Positions 34,329-42,951 of a DNA stretch of 64,000 bases are shown in pieces. The stretch's first letter is position 1; the number at the start of each line of letters is the position of its first letter. The notes under the pieces were generated by a model. The model worked only from the letters and a program-made list of their open reading frames with translations. It was not told where the DNA came from and did no database searches. This DNA comes from an uncultured bacterium (GTDB lineage: Bacteria; Bacillota; Clostridia; Christensenellales; HGM11417): NCBI GenBank assembly GCA_905215695.1, contig CAJMQN010000006.1:62001-126000 (forward strand), written 5' to 3'. Both the position numbers and the translations under genes were made by a program.

Positions 34329-35254
34329 GACAGCGCACCTCCGAAGTCCTTTTCTTCCCGGTAATAGCTCATAAAATAATCCTCGAGAGTTTCTTTTCTG
34401 TGCCGGAAATCCCGGAGTTCTGCGCCCGCGGCGGCGCGCACAAGCGCATTGATATTGCTGTCGTCCACATTGACAAGCAGGGTAAGCGCATTTTCGTCGG
34501 CATCCGCGACGGAGAAGTCCCGGCAGTCTGCGTACTTTGTTCGGAATGTTTCATATGAAGTTCTATTCCGGAAACCGAGCTCGTAATTCTTGTTGGATTT
34601 GTGCCGCAGGTCGTCTGCGATAAATTCGGAAACAATGCGTCCGTCCTTGATGATGGCAATGCGGTCGCAGGTCGTGTCCACTTCAGTGAAAATGTGGCTC
34701 GAGAGGAGAACGGTTTTGCCCCGCGCCTTCTCCCGTCGCACGAATTCGATAAAAATTTCTTGCATGACAGGGTCAAGACCGCTTGTAGGCTCGTCGAGAA
34801 TGAGAATGTCAGGGTCGTGCATAAACGCCGCGACAACGGCGAGTTTTCGCTTGACGCCCAAGCTCATGCGCTTTGTCTCTCCCGACGGGTCGAGTTCAAA
34901 GAGTTCGATGAGCTCATCGATTTGGGCGTCGCAGTCATGTTTCCGAAGCCCTTTCATCATGTCAAGGAATTCCCAACCCGTAAGTCCTGCGGGGAGCGCG
35001 ATTTCGCCGGGAAGATAACCGACCCGGTCCATCACTTCCGCATAGTGGGGGAAACTTTCCTTTCCGAAGAGCGTAACGCTTCCCGCGTCGGGTTTTGAAA
35101 ACCCCATCAGGTGCCGAATTGTAGTGGACTTTCCCGCGCCGTTCGGACCCAAGAATCCGAACACTTCACCCTCGTTGACCTCGAAGTTTACGTCGAAAAC
35201 ACCGCGCCCGTGTCCGTAGTCCTTGGTCAGGCATTCTACGCCGATCTGTTTCAA
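34319..35254 (-). CDS. ABC transporter ATP-binding protein (first of a pair)
   Basis: This 311-residue ATPase has Walker A GPNGAGKSTT, a signature region KRMSLGVKRKLAVV, Walker B ILILDEPTSGLDP and H-loop SSHIFTE. It starts the - strand unit; AGGAGG lies upstream of the ATG. In both ATPases the signature reads MSxGxK in place of LSGGQ, as is common in the ABC-2 export group. The intergenic dyad shared with the divergent tetR gene suggests that regulator controls this exporter. Confidence 0.92.
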   Translation of the reverse strand: MKQIGVECLTKDYGHGRGVFDVNFEVNEGEVFGFLGPNGAGKSTTIRHLMGFSKPDAGSVTLFGKESFPHYAEVMDRVGYLPGEIALPAGLTGWEFLDMMKGLRKHDCDAQIDELIELFELDPSGETKRMSLGVKRKLAVVAAFMHDPDILILDEPTSGLDPVMQEIFIEFVRREKARGKTVLLSSHIFTEVDTTCDRIAIIKDGRIVSEFIADDLRHKSNKNYELGFRNRTSYETFRTKYADCRDFSVADADENALTLLVNVDDSNINALVRAAAGAELRDFRHRKETLEDYFMSYYREEKDFGGALSCR

Positions 35255-35293
35255 TATGTAGAACCTCCTTTTTGGAACAAAATAGTTTTTAGC

Positions 35294-35322
35294 TTTACAC
35301 TTGTATAATTATATGCTATACT
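35294..35322 (+). promoter_or_regulatory. Promoter of tetR, within the divergent control region
   Basis: TTTACA (35294-35299) and TATACT (35317-35322) are 17 bp apart. The region 35294-35327 is an imperfect dyad starting TTTACA and ending TGTAAA, with TATA blocks inside; it is a candidate TetR operator. An opposite-strand TATAAT (complement of 35308-35313) may serve the ABC operon. Confidence 0.65.
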
Positions 35323-35397
35323 GTAAAAAACGAAACGAAAAACGCGCATACATGCGCGGGGAAGTGTTTGAAAAGCATACAGAGGAGGCATTTTTGT

Positions 35398-36009
35398 ATG
35401 GAAAAGGAGCGCAGAGAGGACGTCCGTATCTTTAAGACAAAGCGGGACCTTCGGGCTGCGATGCTCCGGCTGTTGGAACGGGAAAGTTTCGGCAAGCTCA
35501 GCGTAAGTGATATCTGCGCCGAAGCGATGGTCAACCGCATGACTTTCTATAAGCATTACCAGGACAAATATGATCTTTTGAATGACCTGATATTGGAGGT
35601 CAAGCGTTCCATTGTGGCGCGCTGTGCCGAGACGGAACCCGGAGAAGCGATTGCGGAGGACCCTACGGGGTTTCTTTGCCGCATGATTGAAGCCGTAGCG
35701 GACGAGTGCTTGGAGCGCAAAAAGCTCATGACCTCGCTTGAAAACGACGAAGTAGTGCTCACTATGATTTCAACAACCATCGAAAAGGCGATGCGGGAGC
35801 TTTTGACCGCGCTTGACCGAAGGTACCCGCTCCGATACCCGATCGACGCCTTGGCGGCGGCGGTGACGGGAGCGGCGTCCTTTCTCATTCGGTTTTGGCT
35901 CAATCATCAGCCCGAGAAATCAAAAGAGACCTTCCTTCTCGAGACGGGGAACTTTTTTCGGGATCTCATGAAGGCGGACGTACTCTTTCTTACTCCGCCG
36001 CAAATATAA
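35398..36009 (+). CDS. TetR/AcrR family regulator
   Basis: This 203-residue protein has an N-terminal helix-turn-helix of the TetR type (KRDLRAAMLRLLERESFGKLSVSDICAEAMVNRMTFYKHYQDKYDLL; written here as motif positions 10-55) and an all-helical ligand-binding domain. It resembles the TetR group whose C-terminal domain is dihydroxyacetone-kinase-regulator-like. It is divergent from the ABC exporter and likely represses it until its ligand appears. GAGGAGG precedes the ATG at 35398. Confidence 0.9.
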   Translation: MEKERREDVRIFKTKRDLRAAMLRLLERESFGKLSVSDICAEAMVNRMTFYKHYQDKYDLLNDLILEVKRSIVARCAETEPGEAIAEDPTGFLCRMIEAVADECLERKKLMTSLENDEVVLTMISTTIEKAMRELLTALDRRYPLRYPIDALAAAVTGAASFLIRFWLNHQPEKSKETFLLETGNFFRDLMKADVLFLTPPQI

Positions 36010-36042
36010 AAAAAGCCTTCCCAAGGAGGGAAGGCTTTTTAA
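36008..36042. terminator. Bidirectional terminator between tetR and the oxidoreductase gene
   Basis: AAAAAGCCTTCCC and GGGAAGGCTTTTT (36010-36040) form a perfect stem with A and T tails on both sides, between two convergent genes. Confidence 0.9.
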
Positions 36043-36051
36043 TTTATTGGT

Positions 36052-37119
36052 TCAGCGAATTTCGACCTCTCTGCCCATACGCGCGGACTCGTAGGCGGAC
36101 TCGAGAATCTTCATGAGCAAGACGCCGTCCTCGGCGGGCGCTTTGACGGGCGCGCCGGTACGGACTGCGTTTAAAAAGTCGTCAATCTCCGCGCGGAAGG
36201 CGTCGTCGATGTCGAGCGCGGGATTGGGAACAGGGGAAACGTCAACAAGATAGCCGTTCTGTTCGGAGTAGAGGGTAAGTTTCGGTTCAAATTCAATACC
36301 CCCTTTGTCCCCGTACAGCGCGACCTCGGCGGAATCCCGTCCGTTTAAGCAAAAACTTGTCTCGACAGAGAGCACTGCACCGTTGTCGAATCGGATCAAC
36401 GCGGTTGCAAAGTCTTCGACATTGTTGACCGTTTCAGACTCCTCAGTTTCGGAAAGATATCCCTTTTGAGAGAGTTTGAGCCCCGAACGATTGCCAAGCT
36501 TGTCAAAGGTTGCGGCGGAGACCGAGAGGGGGCGGGGGTTGCCCATGAGGTAGCGCAGAAGGTCGATGACATGGACGCCGAGGTCGATGAGAGGACCGCC
36601 GCCCGAGCGGGATCTGTCCCCGAACCAACCGCCGGGATTGCCGTCCCTGCGGATATATTTCGCCTTTGCGAAATAGACCTCACCCAGAGCGCCGGCTTCC
36701 GCAAAATCCTTGGCAAATGCGCAGTCGCGCCCGAACCGCCGCACGAATCCCATGGCGAGAATTTTACCGTTTCGCTCTGCGGCGCGCAACATTTCCTCGG
36801 CTTGCGCGGCGTCCGTCGCCATCGGCTTTTCACAGAGCACGTGCTTGCCCGCGTTGAGCGCGGCGATGACGCAGGGCGCATGCGCGCTGTTCCAGGTGCA
36901 GACGGAAACCGCATCCAGTTCGGGGAGCGCGCACATTTCTTCTGCGCTCGTAAAGAGCCGGGTGATTCCGTAGGCTTTGCCTTTTTCTTCGAGCCGTTTT
37001 TTGTCGATGTCGCAGAAGGCGTACAGTTCGGCGTTCGGGTTGGCGCGGTAGGCAGCGATATGCATCTGCGAAATTCCACCGACGCCAATGATTCCGATTT
37101 TTAGCTTATCTTTCGTCAT
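36052..37119 (-). CDS. Gfo/Idh/MocA family NAD(P)-dependent oxidoreductase
   Basis: This 355-residue protein has an N-terminal Rossmann domain (KIGIIGVGGISQMHIAAY), the family motif CEKPMATD with its catalytic-region lysine, and a C-terminal alpha/beta domain with GGGPLIDLGVHVIDLLRYLMG. Members oxidise sugars, inositols or their derivatives. It starts inside the end of the isomerase gene (ATGA overlap), so the two act together, probably converting an imported sugar or inositol. The exact substrate is unknown. Confidence 0.92.
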   Translation of the reverse strand: MTKDKLKIGIIGVGGISQMHIAAYRANPNAELYAFCDIDKKRLEEKGKAYGITRLFTSAEEMCALPELDAVSVCTWNSAHAPCVIAALNAGKHVLCEKPMATDAAQAEEMLRAAERNGKILAMGFVRRFGRDCAFAKDFAEAGALGEVYFAKAKYIRRDGNPGGWFGDRSRSGGGPLIDLGVHVIDLLRYLMGNPRPLSVSAATFDKLGNRSGLKLSQKGYLSETEESETVNNVEDFATALIRFDNGAVLSVETSFCLNGRDSAEVALYGDKGGIEFEPKLTLYSEQNGYLVDVSPVPNPALDIDDAFRAEIDDFLNAVRTGAPVKAPAEDGVLLMKILESAYESARMGREVEIR

Positions 37120-37967
37120 TTCAGTTTCTCCTCCAAAAAGCAAACGGCTCTTTTGATGTCCTCTTCGGGGGTATCGCCGCACTCGCGCTCGATTGTCAGA
37201 AAACCGTCATAGCCGATTTCCTTCAGCGCGCCGATGTACGCGCTCCAATCGACGCCGCCCTCGCCGAGCGGAACTTCCCGGAAACAAGCTTCTGCATTCT
37301 CGAGGGGGGACAGTCCGTAGTAGTCCGGGCAGTACAGCCTGCGCGTATCGAAGGGCTTAAACTGAATACCGTCTTTGGCATGCGTGTGGACAATATAGTC
37401 CCGAAGGGTATAGACCGCTTGAACAGGGTCGTCGCCTGCGCACATAACGAGATTCGCGGGGTCGAGGTTGACGGATACGCCCCTGCTCCCGAGTTTGTCG
37501 AGAAAACTCTTTAAAAACTCCGCTTTTTCGGGACCTGTTTCGACGGCAAACCGTCCTCCGACGGAGTCCGCAAATTCCGCGAGTTCCCGGCAGACCCGGT
37601 GCATACTCTCGTACTGCGTCGTGTTTTCGTCCTCGGGGACGACCCCGATGTGCGTGGTCACGATGGGAGTGCCGAGCTCCCGCGCGGTCTCTAACATGCG
37701 TTTTTCGTCCTCGATGAGCGCGCGGCACTCCTCGGGCTTGTAGTACATACGGCACCCGACGTCCCCGCAGAGCGCGGAGAAGACCAATCCCTCTCCCGAA
37801 ACAATCCGCTTTGTCTCCGCAATTTCCGCGGAAGTCATGCGCGCCCGCAACACTTCGCCGTTGGCGTAGGTTTGAATACCCTGCGCGCCGAGCTTTGCTG
37901 CGAGTTTGACCGCCTCCGGGAAGGGGCGCCGGAAACTCTCCGTCATCGCACCGATTTTTAACATCAT
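37116..37967 (-). CDS. Sugar phosphate isomerase/epimerase family TIM-barrel protein
   Basis: This 283-residue protein belongs to the xylose isomerase-like/IolE-IolI superfamily. Metal-ligand segments are visible: FAVETGPE, VNLDPANLVM, HTHAKDG and a final LTIERECGD. The family isomerises or epimerises ketoses and inosose compounds. AGGAG lies before the ATG at 37967; an in-frame TTG two codons upstream is less likely. It is co-transcribed with the oxidoreductase and lies downstream of the araC terminator. Confidence 0.9.
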   Translation of the reverse strand: MMLKIGAMTESFRRPFPEAVKLAAKLGAQGIQTYANGEVLRARMTSAEIAETKRIVSGEGLVFSALCGDVGCRMYYKPEECRALIEDEKRMLETARELGTPIVTTHIGVVPEDENTTQYESMHRVCRELAEFADSVGGRFAVETGPEKAEFLKSFLDKLGSRGVSVNLDPANLVMCAGDDPVQAVYTLRDYIVHTHAKDGIQFKPFDTRRLYCPDYYGLSPLENAEACFREVPLGEGGVDWSAYIGALKEIGYDGFLTIERECGDTPEEDIKRAVCFLEEKLK

Positions 37968-37997
37968 AAACAAATCTCCTATCGGTCATTGGAAGGA

Positions 37998-38035
37998 GAA
38001 AAACCCCTTCTGCGGATATCATACCGCAAAAGGGG
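37998..38035 (-). terminator. Terminator after araC 1
   Basis: On the - strand CCCCTTTTGCGG pairs with CCGCAGAAGGGG (one mismatch), followed by TTTTTCTCC. Confidence 0.85.
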
Positions 38036-38075
38036 CGTCCGGTCTATGCAAAACACAAGAGATTCATCCCAAAAG

Positions 38076-38843
38076 TTAAGATTGTTCGTGCCGCCGCAAC
38101 GCACGGTAAAAAGTATTGAGACTGTTAAAACCGCAGTCGGAAGCAATCTCAAGCACGGTTTCGGAACGGTTTGTGCTGTCGAGTCTAGCCTTGGCGCGTT
38201 GAAGCCGCAATCGGTTGACGTAATCCTTTAAGTGCATGCCGGTCACGCGGTTGAACATGGCGGAAAAATAATTTTTACTGTACCCGAACGCGGCGGCGAG
38301 TCCCTCGAGCGTGAGGCTTTCGGTTAAATGGTCCTCGATATATTGGAGAATAGGGGCGGCGGAGACTGCTTTGGGGTCAATTCTGCGCGTCGGCGGGTAA
38401 GCCTTCGCAAGCAGACCGAACAGAAAATTGATGAGTCCGTAATGCATGAGAAAGTCCGAATTTTCCCAATTCTCCTCGATGGTCCGAAACCATGCAAAAA
38501 TGCGGTCGGTATAAGGTCCTCTCGGCAGGAAGTTCTCGAAGGTTGCAGAGTGAATGCTTAAAAATTTTTGGAGCGTGCTCTGTGAAATGGTGAGCACGAA
38601 ATCCTCATTTCCGGGTGCGCAAAGGAAATCGTGAACATGGTAGCTTGGAATCACCGCAATTTCTCCCGCCGTGAGCACACGGGAATCGCCGTTGATAAAG
38701 ACTTCGATTTGTCCCTGAATGACGCCTACGACTTCGGTTGCGAGGTGAAAGTGCGTATAACATTTTCCTCCGTAGCTGTGTTCAAAATAGAGATGGTCGG
38801 TCTCGTCTGAACGCTTGTCATAGACTATGCCGCTCGTTTTCAT
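38076..38843 (-). CDS. AraC family regulator 1 (cupin plus AraC HTH)
   Basis: This 255-residue protein has an N-terminal cupin-like sensor (YTHFHLATEVVGVIQGQIEVFINGD, AGEIAVIPSYHVHDF) and two C-terminal helix-turn-helix motifs (LTLEGLAAAFGYSKNYFSAMFNRVTGMHL and ETVLEIASDCGFNSLNTFYRALR). Such proteins usually activate sugar-use genes when a sugar binds the cupin. It is divergent from the GH20-like gene and 2 kb from the transporter operon. It is a close paralogue of the regulator at 57998-58768. GGAGGGA precedes the ATG at 38843. Confidence 0.92.
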   Translation of the reverse strand: MKTSGIVYDKRSDETDHLYFEHSYGGKCYTHFHLATEVVGVIQGQIEVFINGDSRVLTAGEIAVIPSYHVHDFLCAPGNEDFVLTISQSTLQKFLSIHSATFENFLPRGPYTDRIFAWFRTIEENWENSDFLMHYGLINFLFGLLAKAYPPTRRIDPKAVSAAPILQYIEDHLTESLTLEGLAAAFGYSKNYFSAMFNRVTGMHLKDYVNRLRLQRAKARLDSTNRSETVLEIASDCGFNSLNTFYRALRRHEQS

Positions 38844-38995
38844 TCCCTCCGAACCTCCTTTTTTTTCATCATATCCCAAACTTCTCCTGTTGTCAACCCT
38901 AAAATCGTAATTATTGACATATTTTAGCTTGTTTTTGGGTAGATTTTGCTCGTCCGGCGCGTTATGATAGGAATAGAATCAAAGGGGAAATGGGA

Positions 38996-40795
38996 ATGAG
39001 AGTCAACATTTCGGAACTGAACGGGGAATGCCTCGGCGCATTTTTTGAGACCTGTAGGTTCACGGGGCTCAAGCCTTCGCCGGAGGGTGTGGTTCTTCGT
39101 GCGGAAAAGAGGCTCGAACCCGGCGTTTGCGTTCGTCGGAGTGAAGAGGGGATTCTCATTCGCTATTCGGAGCTGTCTCTCTTTTGCCGTGCGCTCGGAA
39201 GACTTGAAGAGGAATGGGAGGAGACTCCGGACTTTGGAACGCGTGCGGTCATGTTGGATATGAGCCGGAACGGCGTCATGACTCCCGAAGCGGCAGAGGA
39301 TTTTGCGCGGAGCGCGGCTCTGCTCGGTTTCAATCGGATACAGTTCTATCTTGAAGATATTTACGAAGTGCCCGAAGAGCCCTACTTCGGCGCCCTGCGC
39401 GGTCGTTATACGCCGGAAGAAATCTCCCGTATCGAAGAGGTATCGCACAGGCTCGGGCTCGAACTGATGCCATGTATCCAAACACTCGCGCATTTCAACG
39501 CCCCCTTCAAGTGGTGGAGATATGCCGAGCGTATCGTGGATTGCGAGGACATTCTGCTCATGGACAGCGAGGAGAGCGATCTCTTCTTGCGTCATCTTAT
39601 TTCGTCGATTGCGAGGATATTTTCTTCCCGAAATATTCATGTGGGCATGGATGAGGCGTTCCGCATGTGCTGTGGAAAATATCGCGCATTGCACGGGCGG
39701 CAGGACCCGGCGAAAGTCTTTTTCCGTCACCTTGAGAAGGTTTGCGCGCTATGCCAAGAGTTTGGCTTGAAGCCTGCAATTTGGAGCGACATGGCGTATG
39801 AGAGTGCGCAGGGAGAGCGAGTGGAACTTCCGAAAAACCTCGCGCTCGTCTATTGGGAATATTCCTGCACCGAAGAAGAAAAGTATTTTGAAATTTTGAA
39901 TCGGCATCGAATGCTCTTTGCAAATGAGGTGCGCTTTGCGGGCTGTGCGCTGACCCATGCAGGCGTTGTGCCTGACAACGGGAACGCCTTCCGAACCGCT
40001 CCGCCCGCCGTCGCCGCCTGTAGGCGCGCGGGAGTGCGGGATGTGACGGTGACAATGTGGGGGGACGACGGGCAGGAGTGTTCGCGTTGGGCGGCAATAC
40101 CCTCTCTCGTTCTTTGGGCGCAATTGCTCTGCGGCGGGGAAACGGAAGAGTCCGTTTTGACTCTCCGCGCGGCGCGCAGTTTCGGTGCGGAGTGGAAAAA
40201 CTTTTCCGCAATCGATAAAATCTGGCGTTTTCGTAAAGGTGAACCCTTCAACACCGCGGCAAAGTATCTCCTTTACAACGACCCTCTGTTGGGAATTTTC
40301 GATTCGCTTGCGGGGGATGGGAGTTACGCGAAACATTACCGCCGCACCGCCTCCGAATTGGCGGCAATCGTGGCGCGCGGCGGCAGATATTCCAAACTTT
40401 TCAACACCTATGCCGCGCTCTGCCGAGCGCTCGAGATGAAGTGCGACCTTGGCGTCCGTTTGAAGAATTGTTACGATGCGGGAAACAGGGTTGGTTTGGA
40501 GGCACTCCGCACGGAGCTTCCCGAGCTGCTCGACCGCTTGCGGGCGTACCGGGACGCGCACTATTTACAGTGGACGGAGGAGAATAAAATTTTTGGTTTT
40601 GAGACCATTGATTTGCGAATCGGGGGACTCTGCCGCAGAATTCAGACCCTCGGCGAACGACTGAACGGCTATTTGTCAGGCGCACTTGCGGAGCTTCCCG
40701 AGCTGAAGGAAGCGCGTTTAGACTTCACGGGGCACGGCGTTCCGAATACGTCAATGCCGACCTATCAGTATATGCCCACACCCGGCGTACTGTAA
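38996..40795 (+). CDS. GH20-like beta-N-acetylhexosaminidase
   Basis: This 599-residue protein has an N-terminal alpha/beta domain (about 1-75) and a TIM barrel with the GH20-type catalytic Asp-Glu pair D219-E220 in IHVGMDEAF. FYLEDIYEVP and LELMPCIQTLAHF also fit that family. It lacks a signal peptide, so it would act on imported N-acetylhexosamine-containing glycans. A third, helical C-terminal part (about 400-599) is typical of the cytoplasmic GH20C-like group. The ATG at 38996 is chosen for its spacing to AAAGGGG; ATG 38990 is the alternative. It is divergent from araC 1. Confidence 0.78.
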   Translation: MRVNISELNGECLGAFFETCRFTGLKPSPEGVVLRAEKRLEPGVCVRRSEEGILIRYSELSLFCRALGRLEEEWEETPDFGTRAVMLDMSRNGVMTPEAAEDFARSAALLGFNRIQFYLEDIYEVPEEPYFGALRGRYTPEEISRIEEVSHRLGLELMPCIQTLAHFNAPFKWWRYAERIVDCEDILLMDSEESDLFLRHLISSIARIFSSRNIHVGMDEAFRMCCGKYRALHGRQDPAKVFFRHLEKVCALCQEFGLKPAIWSDMAYESAQGERVELPKNLALVYWEYSCTEEEKYFEILNRHRMLFANEVRFAGCALTHAGVVPDNGNAFRTAPPAVAACRRAGVRDVTVTMWGDDGQECSRWAAIPSLVLWAQLLCGGETEESVLTLRAARSFGAEWKNFSAIDKIWRFRKGEPFNTAAKYLLYNDPLLGIFDSLAGDGSYAKHYRRTASELAAIVARGGRYSKLFNTYAALCRALEMKCDLGVRLKNCYDAGNRVGLEALRTELPELLDRLRAYRDAHYLQWTEENKIFGFETIDLRIGGLCRRIQTLGERLNGYLSGALAELPELKEARLDFTGHGVPNTSMPTYQYMPTPGVL

Positions 40796-40808
40796 GCAAT
40801 ACGAAAAT

Positions 40809-40919
40809 GTGTACCTTTTCAAACGAAGTACGAGCAACAAAAAAAAGGTTCGTTTTAAATCAAAACAGACCAATGTGACATCTTTGGTTGTGTTACGAAA
40901 AGGTACGCCTTTCCGTAAC
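40809..40919. promoter_or_regulatory. Inverted GGTAC-type repeats before transporter operon 1
   Basis: The 147 bp gap holds GTGTACCTTTTC (40809-40820) and, inverted, GAAAAGGTACGC (40897-40908). The second copy is the centre of a 28 bp near-perfect palindrome (40892-40919, GTTACG at one end and CGTAAC at the other). The same arrangement recurs before operon 2 (60967-61070). Either a regulator site (AraC is the local candidate) or an RNA switch. No clear -35/-10 pair was found in the gap. Confidence 0.6.
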
Positions 40920-40941
40920 CGAAGAGACAAGAGGAGAAATT

Positions 40942-42951
40942 ATGGGAGCGCAGTGGATCTGGCACAGGAACGAATTTGAGTATGACCTTTACCGTAAGGT
41001 CATGGCACGCCGTCGGGAACAGGACGTCCGAGCGAATCCGGGCTGGCTGATACCAGCCGTCTATCCGTACGTACGTTTTTTGAGGTATTTCAATTGCGAA
41101 GAGGACATTGAAGTATCTATCTGTGCGGAGGGAGAAATTTCTCTGCGCGTGGACAACGAACCGGACTTCCGTCATCATTTTTCGGGTACACTTTTTCTTC
41201 CCGCGGGCAGGCACGGCTTGCTTGTCGAAGTGTACAATCCAACCGGATTGCCCTGTCTGTTTGTAGAGGGAAAGGGCTGTGAGAGCGGTGCAGATTGGAC
41301 GACCAACTGCGGAGCCGGTCCATGGCAGAAGGCGGCGTGTGGATTTTTCGACCCCGATCGGGGTCCTTCTTCCTACCGTCTCCCGATTCGTGAAAAAGAT
41401 CCGGCGAGCATGGAGCGCACGCAAAATCTTGTTGGGGAGTCGGGCAGACTCTTTCTGTTCGACCGAGAAATCTTCGCCTATCCCGTGCTTCGGGAGGTGC
41501 GGGGATGCGGCGTTCTTTCGGTTACGTACGGAGAGAGCAGGGAAGAAGCGTTGGACGGCGAACATGCCGAACAGTCGGACCTGTTTCCCGTGCCCGAAAA
41601 CGGAGGGAATATCATCGGTCCGCTCACCAAAGCATTTCGCTACGTATTTGTACCGGACAGAGAGAAAATAGAATTTTCGGGCTTCTCCTGTCTTGAGGAA
41701 TACTATCCCGTTCCCAACCGTTCGAAATTTCACAGCGCCGACGAATTGTTGAACCGTATCTACGAGGTATCCCTCTATACGCTTGAACTGACCTCCCGAG
41801 AATTTTTTCTGGACGGACTCAAGCGCGATCGCTGGGTGTGGGCGGGAGATACCTATCAGAGCGAAATGATGTGTCTCTATTCTTTCTATGACAGAGAAAT
41901 CATCAAGCGTACTCTGCTTGCGCTCGCGGGAAAGGACTTCATTCGTCAGCACGTCAACGGAATCATGGACTATTCTTTCTACGTCATACTCGCGGTAGGG
42001 GATTATTACCGCTATACGGCGGACCTTGATTTTGTGAACGTCATCTATCCTCAACTTTGTAAACTCCTCAATTTCTGTCTGCACCGCCGCAATGAAAGGG
42101 GATTTATGCAGAAGGTCGGAGAAGATTGGGTTTTTGTGGATTGGGCGGAATTTCCCACGGACGGTGAACTGTGCGCGGAACAAATCCTGCTCCTTGAGAG
42201 CCTGCGCCGCATGGCGGAACTTTCGGACCTGCTTGGCAAAGATGCCGAGGAGTGGCGCAAAACGGCGGAGACGCTCCGTCCGAAAATTGACGAGACATTT
42301 TGGTCGGAGAACGGGTACTGTCACGATGAGCGCCGGGACAGCGTGACGCGATACGGCGGCATCTTTGCCGTTCTTTTCGGGCTTGCGGACGAGGAGAAAA
42401 GAGAAGTGATTCTGCGCCGTACCCTTTTAAACGAGGACGTACAGGCAATCAAGACTCCATATATGAAGTTCTATGAGATGTCCGCGCTCGCGGAGCTTGG
42501 CGCGCGCGGGGAGATGCTCGACTATATCAAGTCCTATTGGGGGAGCATGCTGAACGAGGGCGCAACCTCGTTTTGGGAGGAATACGACCCCAACGTTCGG
42601 GGGGCGGAAAAGTATGCCATGTACGGTCGAAGATTCGGAAAGAGTCTCTGCCACTCTTGGGGCGCAAGTCCGGTTTACCTTGTGGGAAGATACCTCGTCG
42701 GTTTGTCTCCCTGCGGGGCGGGATACGAGCGATTTACGCTTTCGCCCTATTTGGACGGAAAGACGTTTTTCGAGTCCGAGCTCCCTGCCGGAGAAGGTTT
42801 TGTTCGGGTAAACTATTGCGCGGAATCTCTCGAAGTATATTCGGACCGCGCGGACGGCACGCTGAAACTCGGAGACGATACCTATGAAATTTGTGCGGGG
42901 GAACCCTTCCGCCTCACATTCGGAAAAGGAGAAAAAAGCCTATGCAAATGA
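40942..42951 (+). CDS. GH78-like alpha-L-rhamnosidase, first gene of operon 1
   Basis: This 669-residue protein begins MGAQWIWH, as many GH78 proteins do. It has an N-terminal sandwich region and a helical barrel with TSREFFLDGLKRDRWVWAGDTYQSEM near residue 285, matching the GH78 acid motif (DGxxRDRxxWxGD), then VGEDWVFVDWAEF and GATSFWEEYDP with a conserved His near SLCHSWG. No signal peptide is seen. Together with the transporter it should cleave imported rhamnose-containing oligosaccharides. GAGGAG lies before the ATG. Its end overlaps the first permease by ten bases. Confidence 0.85.
   Translation: MGAQWIWHRNEFEYDLYRKVMARRREQDVRANPGWLIPAVYPYVRFLRYFNCEEDIEVSICAEGEISLRVDNEPDFRHHFSGTLFLPAGRHGLLVEVYNPTGLPCLFVEGKGCESGADWTTNCGAGPWQKAACGFFDPDRGPSSYRLPIREKDPASMERTQNLVGESGRLFLFDREIFAYPVLREVRGCGVLSVTYGESREEALDGEHAEQSDLFPVPENGGNIIGPLTKAFRYVFVPDREKIEFSGFSCLEEYYPVPNRSKFHSADELLNRIYEVSLYTLELTSREFFLDGLKRDRWVWAGDTYQSEMMCLYSFYDREIIKRTLLALAGKDFIRQHVNGIMDYSFYVILAVGDYYRYTADLDFVNVIYPQLCKLLNFCLHRRNERGFMQKVGEDWVFVDWAEFPTDGELCAEQILLLESLRRMAELSDLLGKDAEEWRKTAETLRPKIDETFWSENGYCHDERRDSVTRYGGIFAVLFGLADEEKREVILRRTLLNEDVQAIKTPYMKFYEMSALAELGARGEMLDYIKSYWGSMLNEGATSFWEEYDPNVRGAEKYAMYGRRFGKSLCHSWGASPVYLVGRYLVGLSPCGAGYERFTLSPYLDGKTFFESELPAGEGFVRVNYCAESLEVYSDRADGTLKLGDDTYEICAGEPFRLTFGKGEKSLCK

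Noticed and set aside
40809..40919. GGTAC inverted repeats as the ends of a MITE-like mobile element
   Set aside because: The pairs sit at the same functional place before two transporter operons, the sequence between them is not conserved, and no target duplication was seen.
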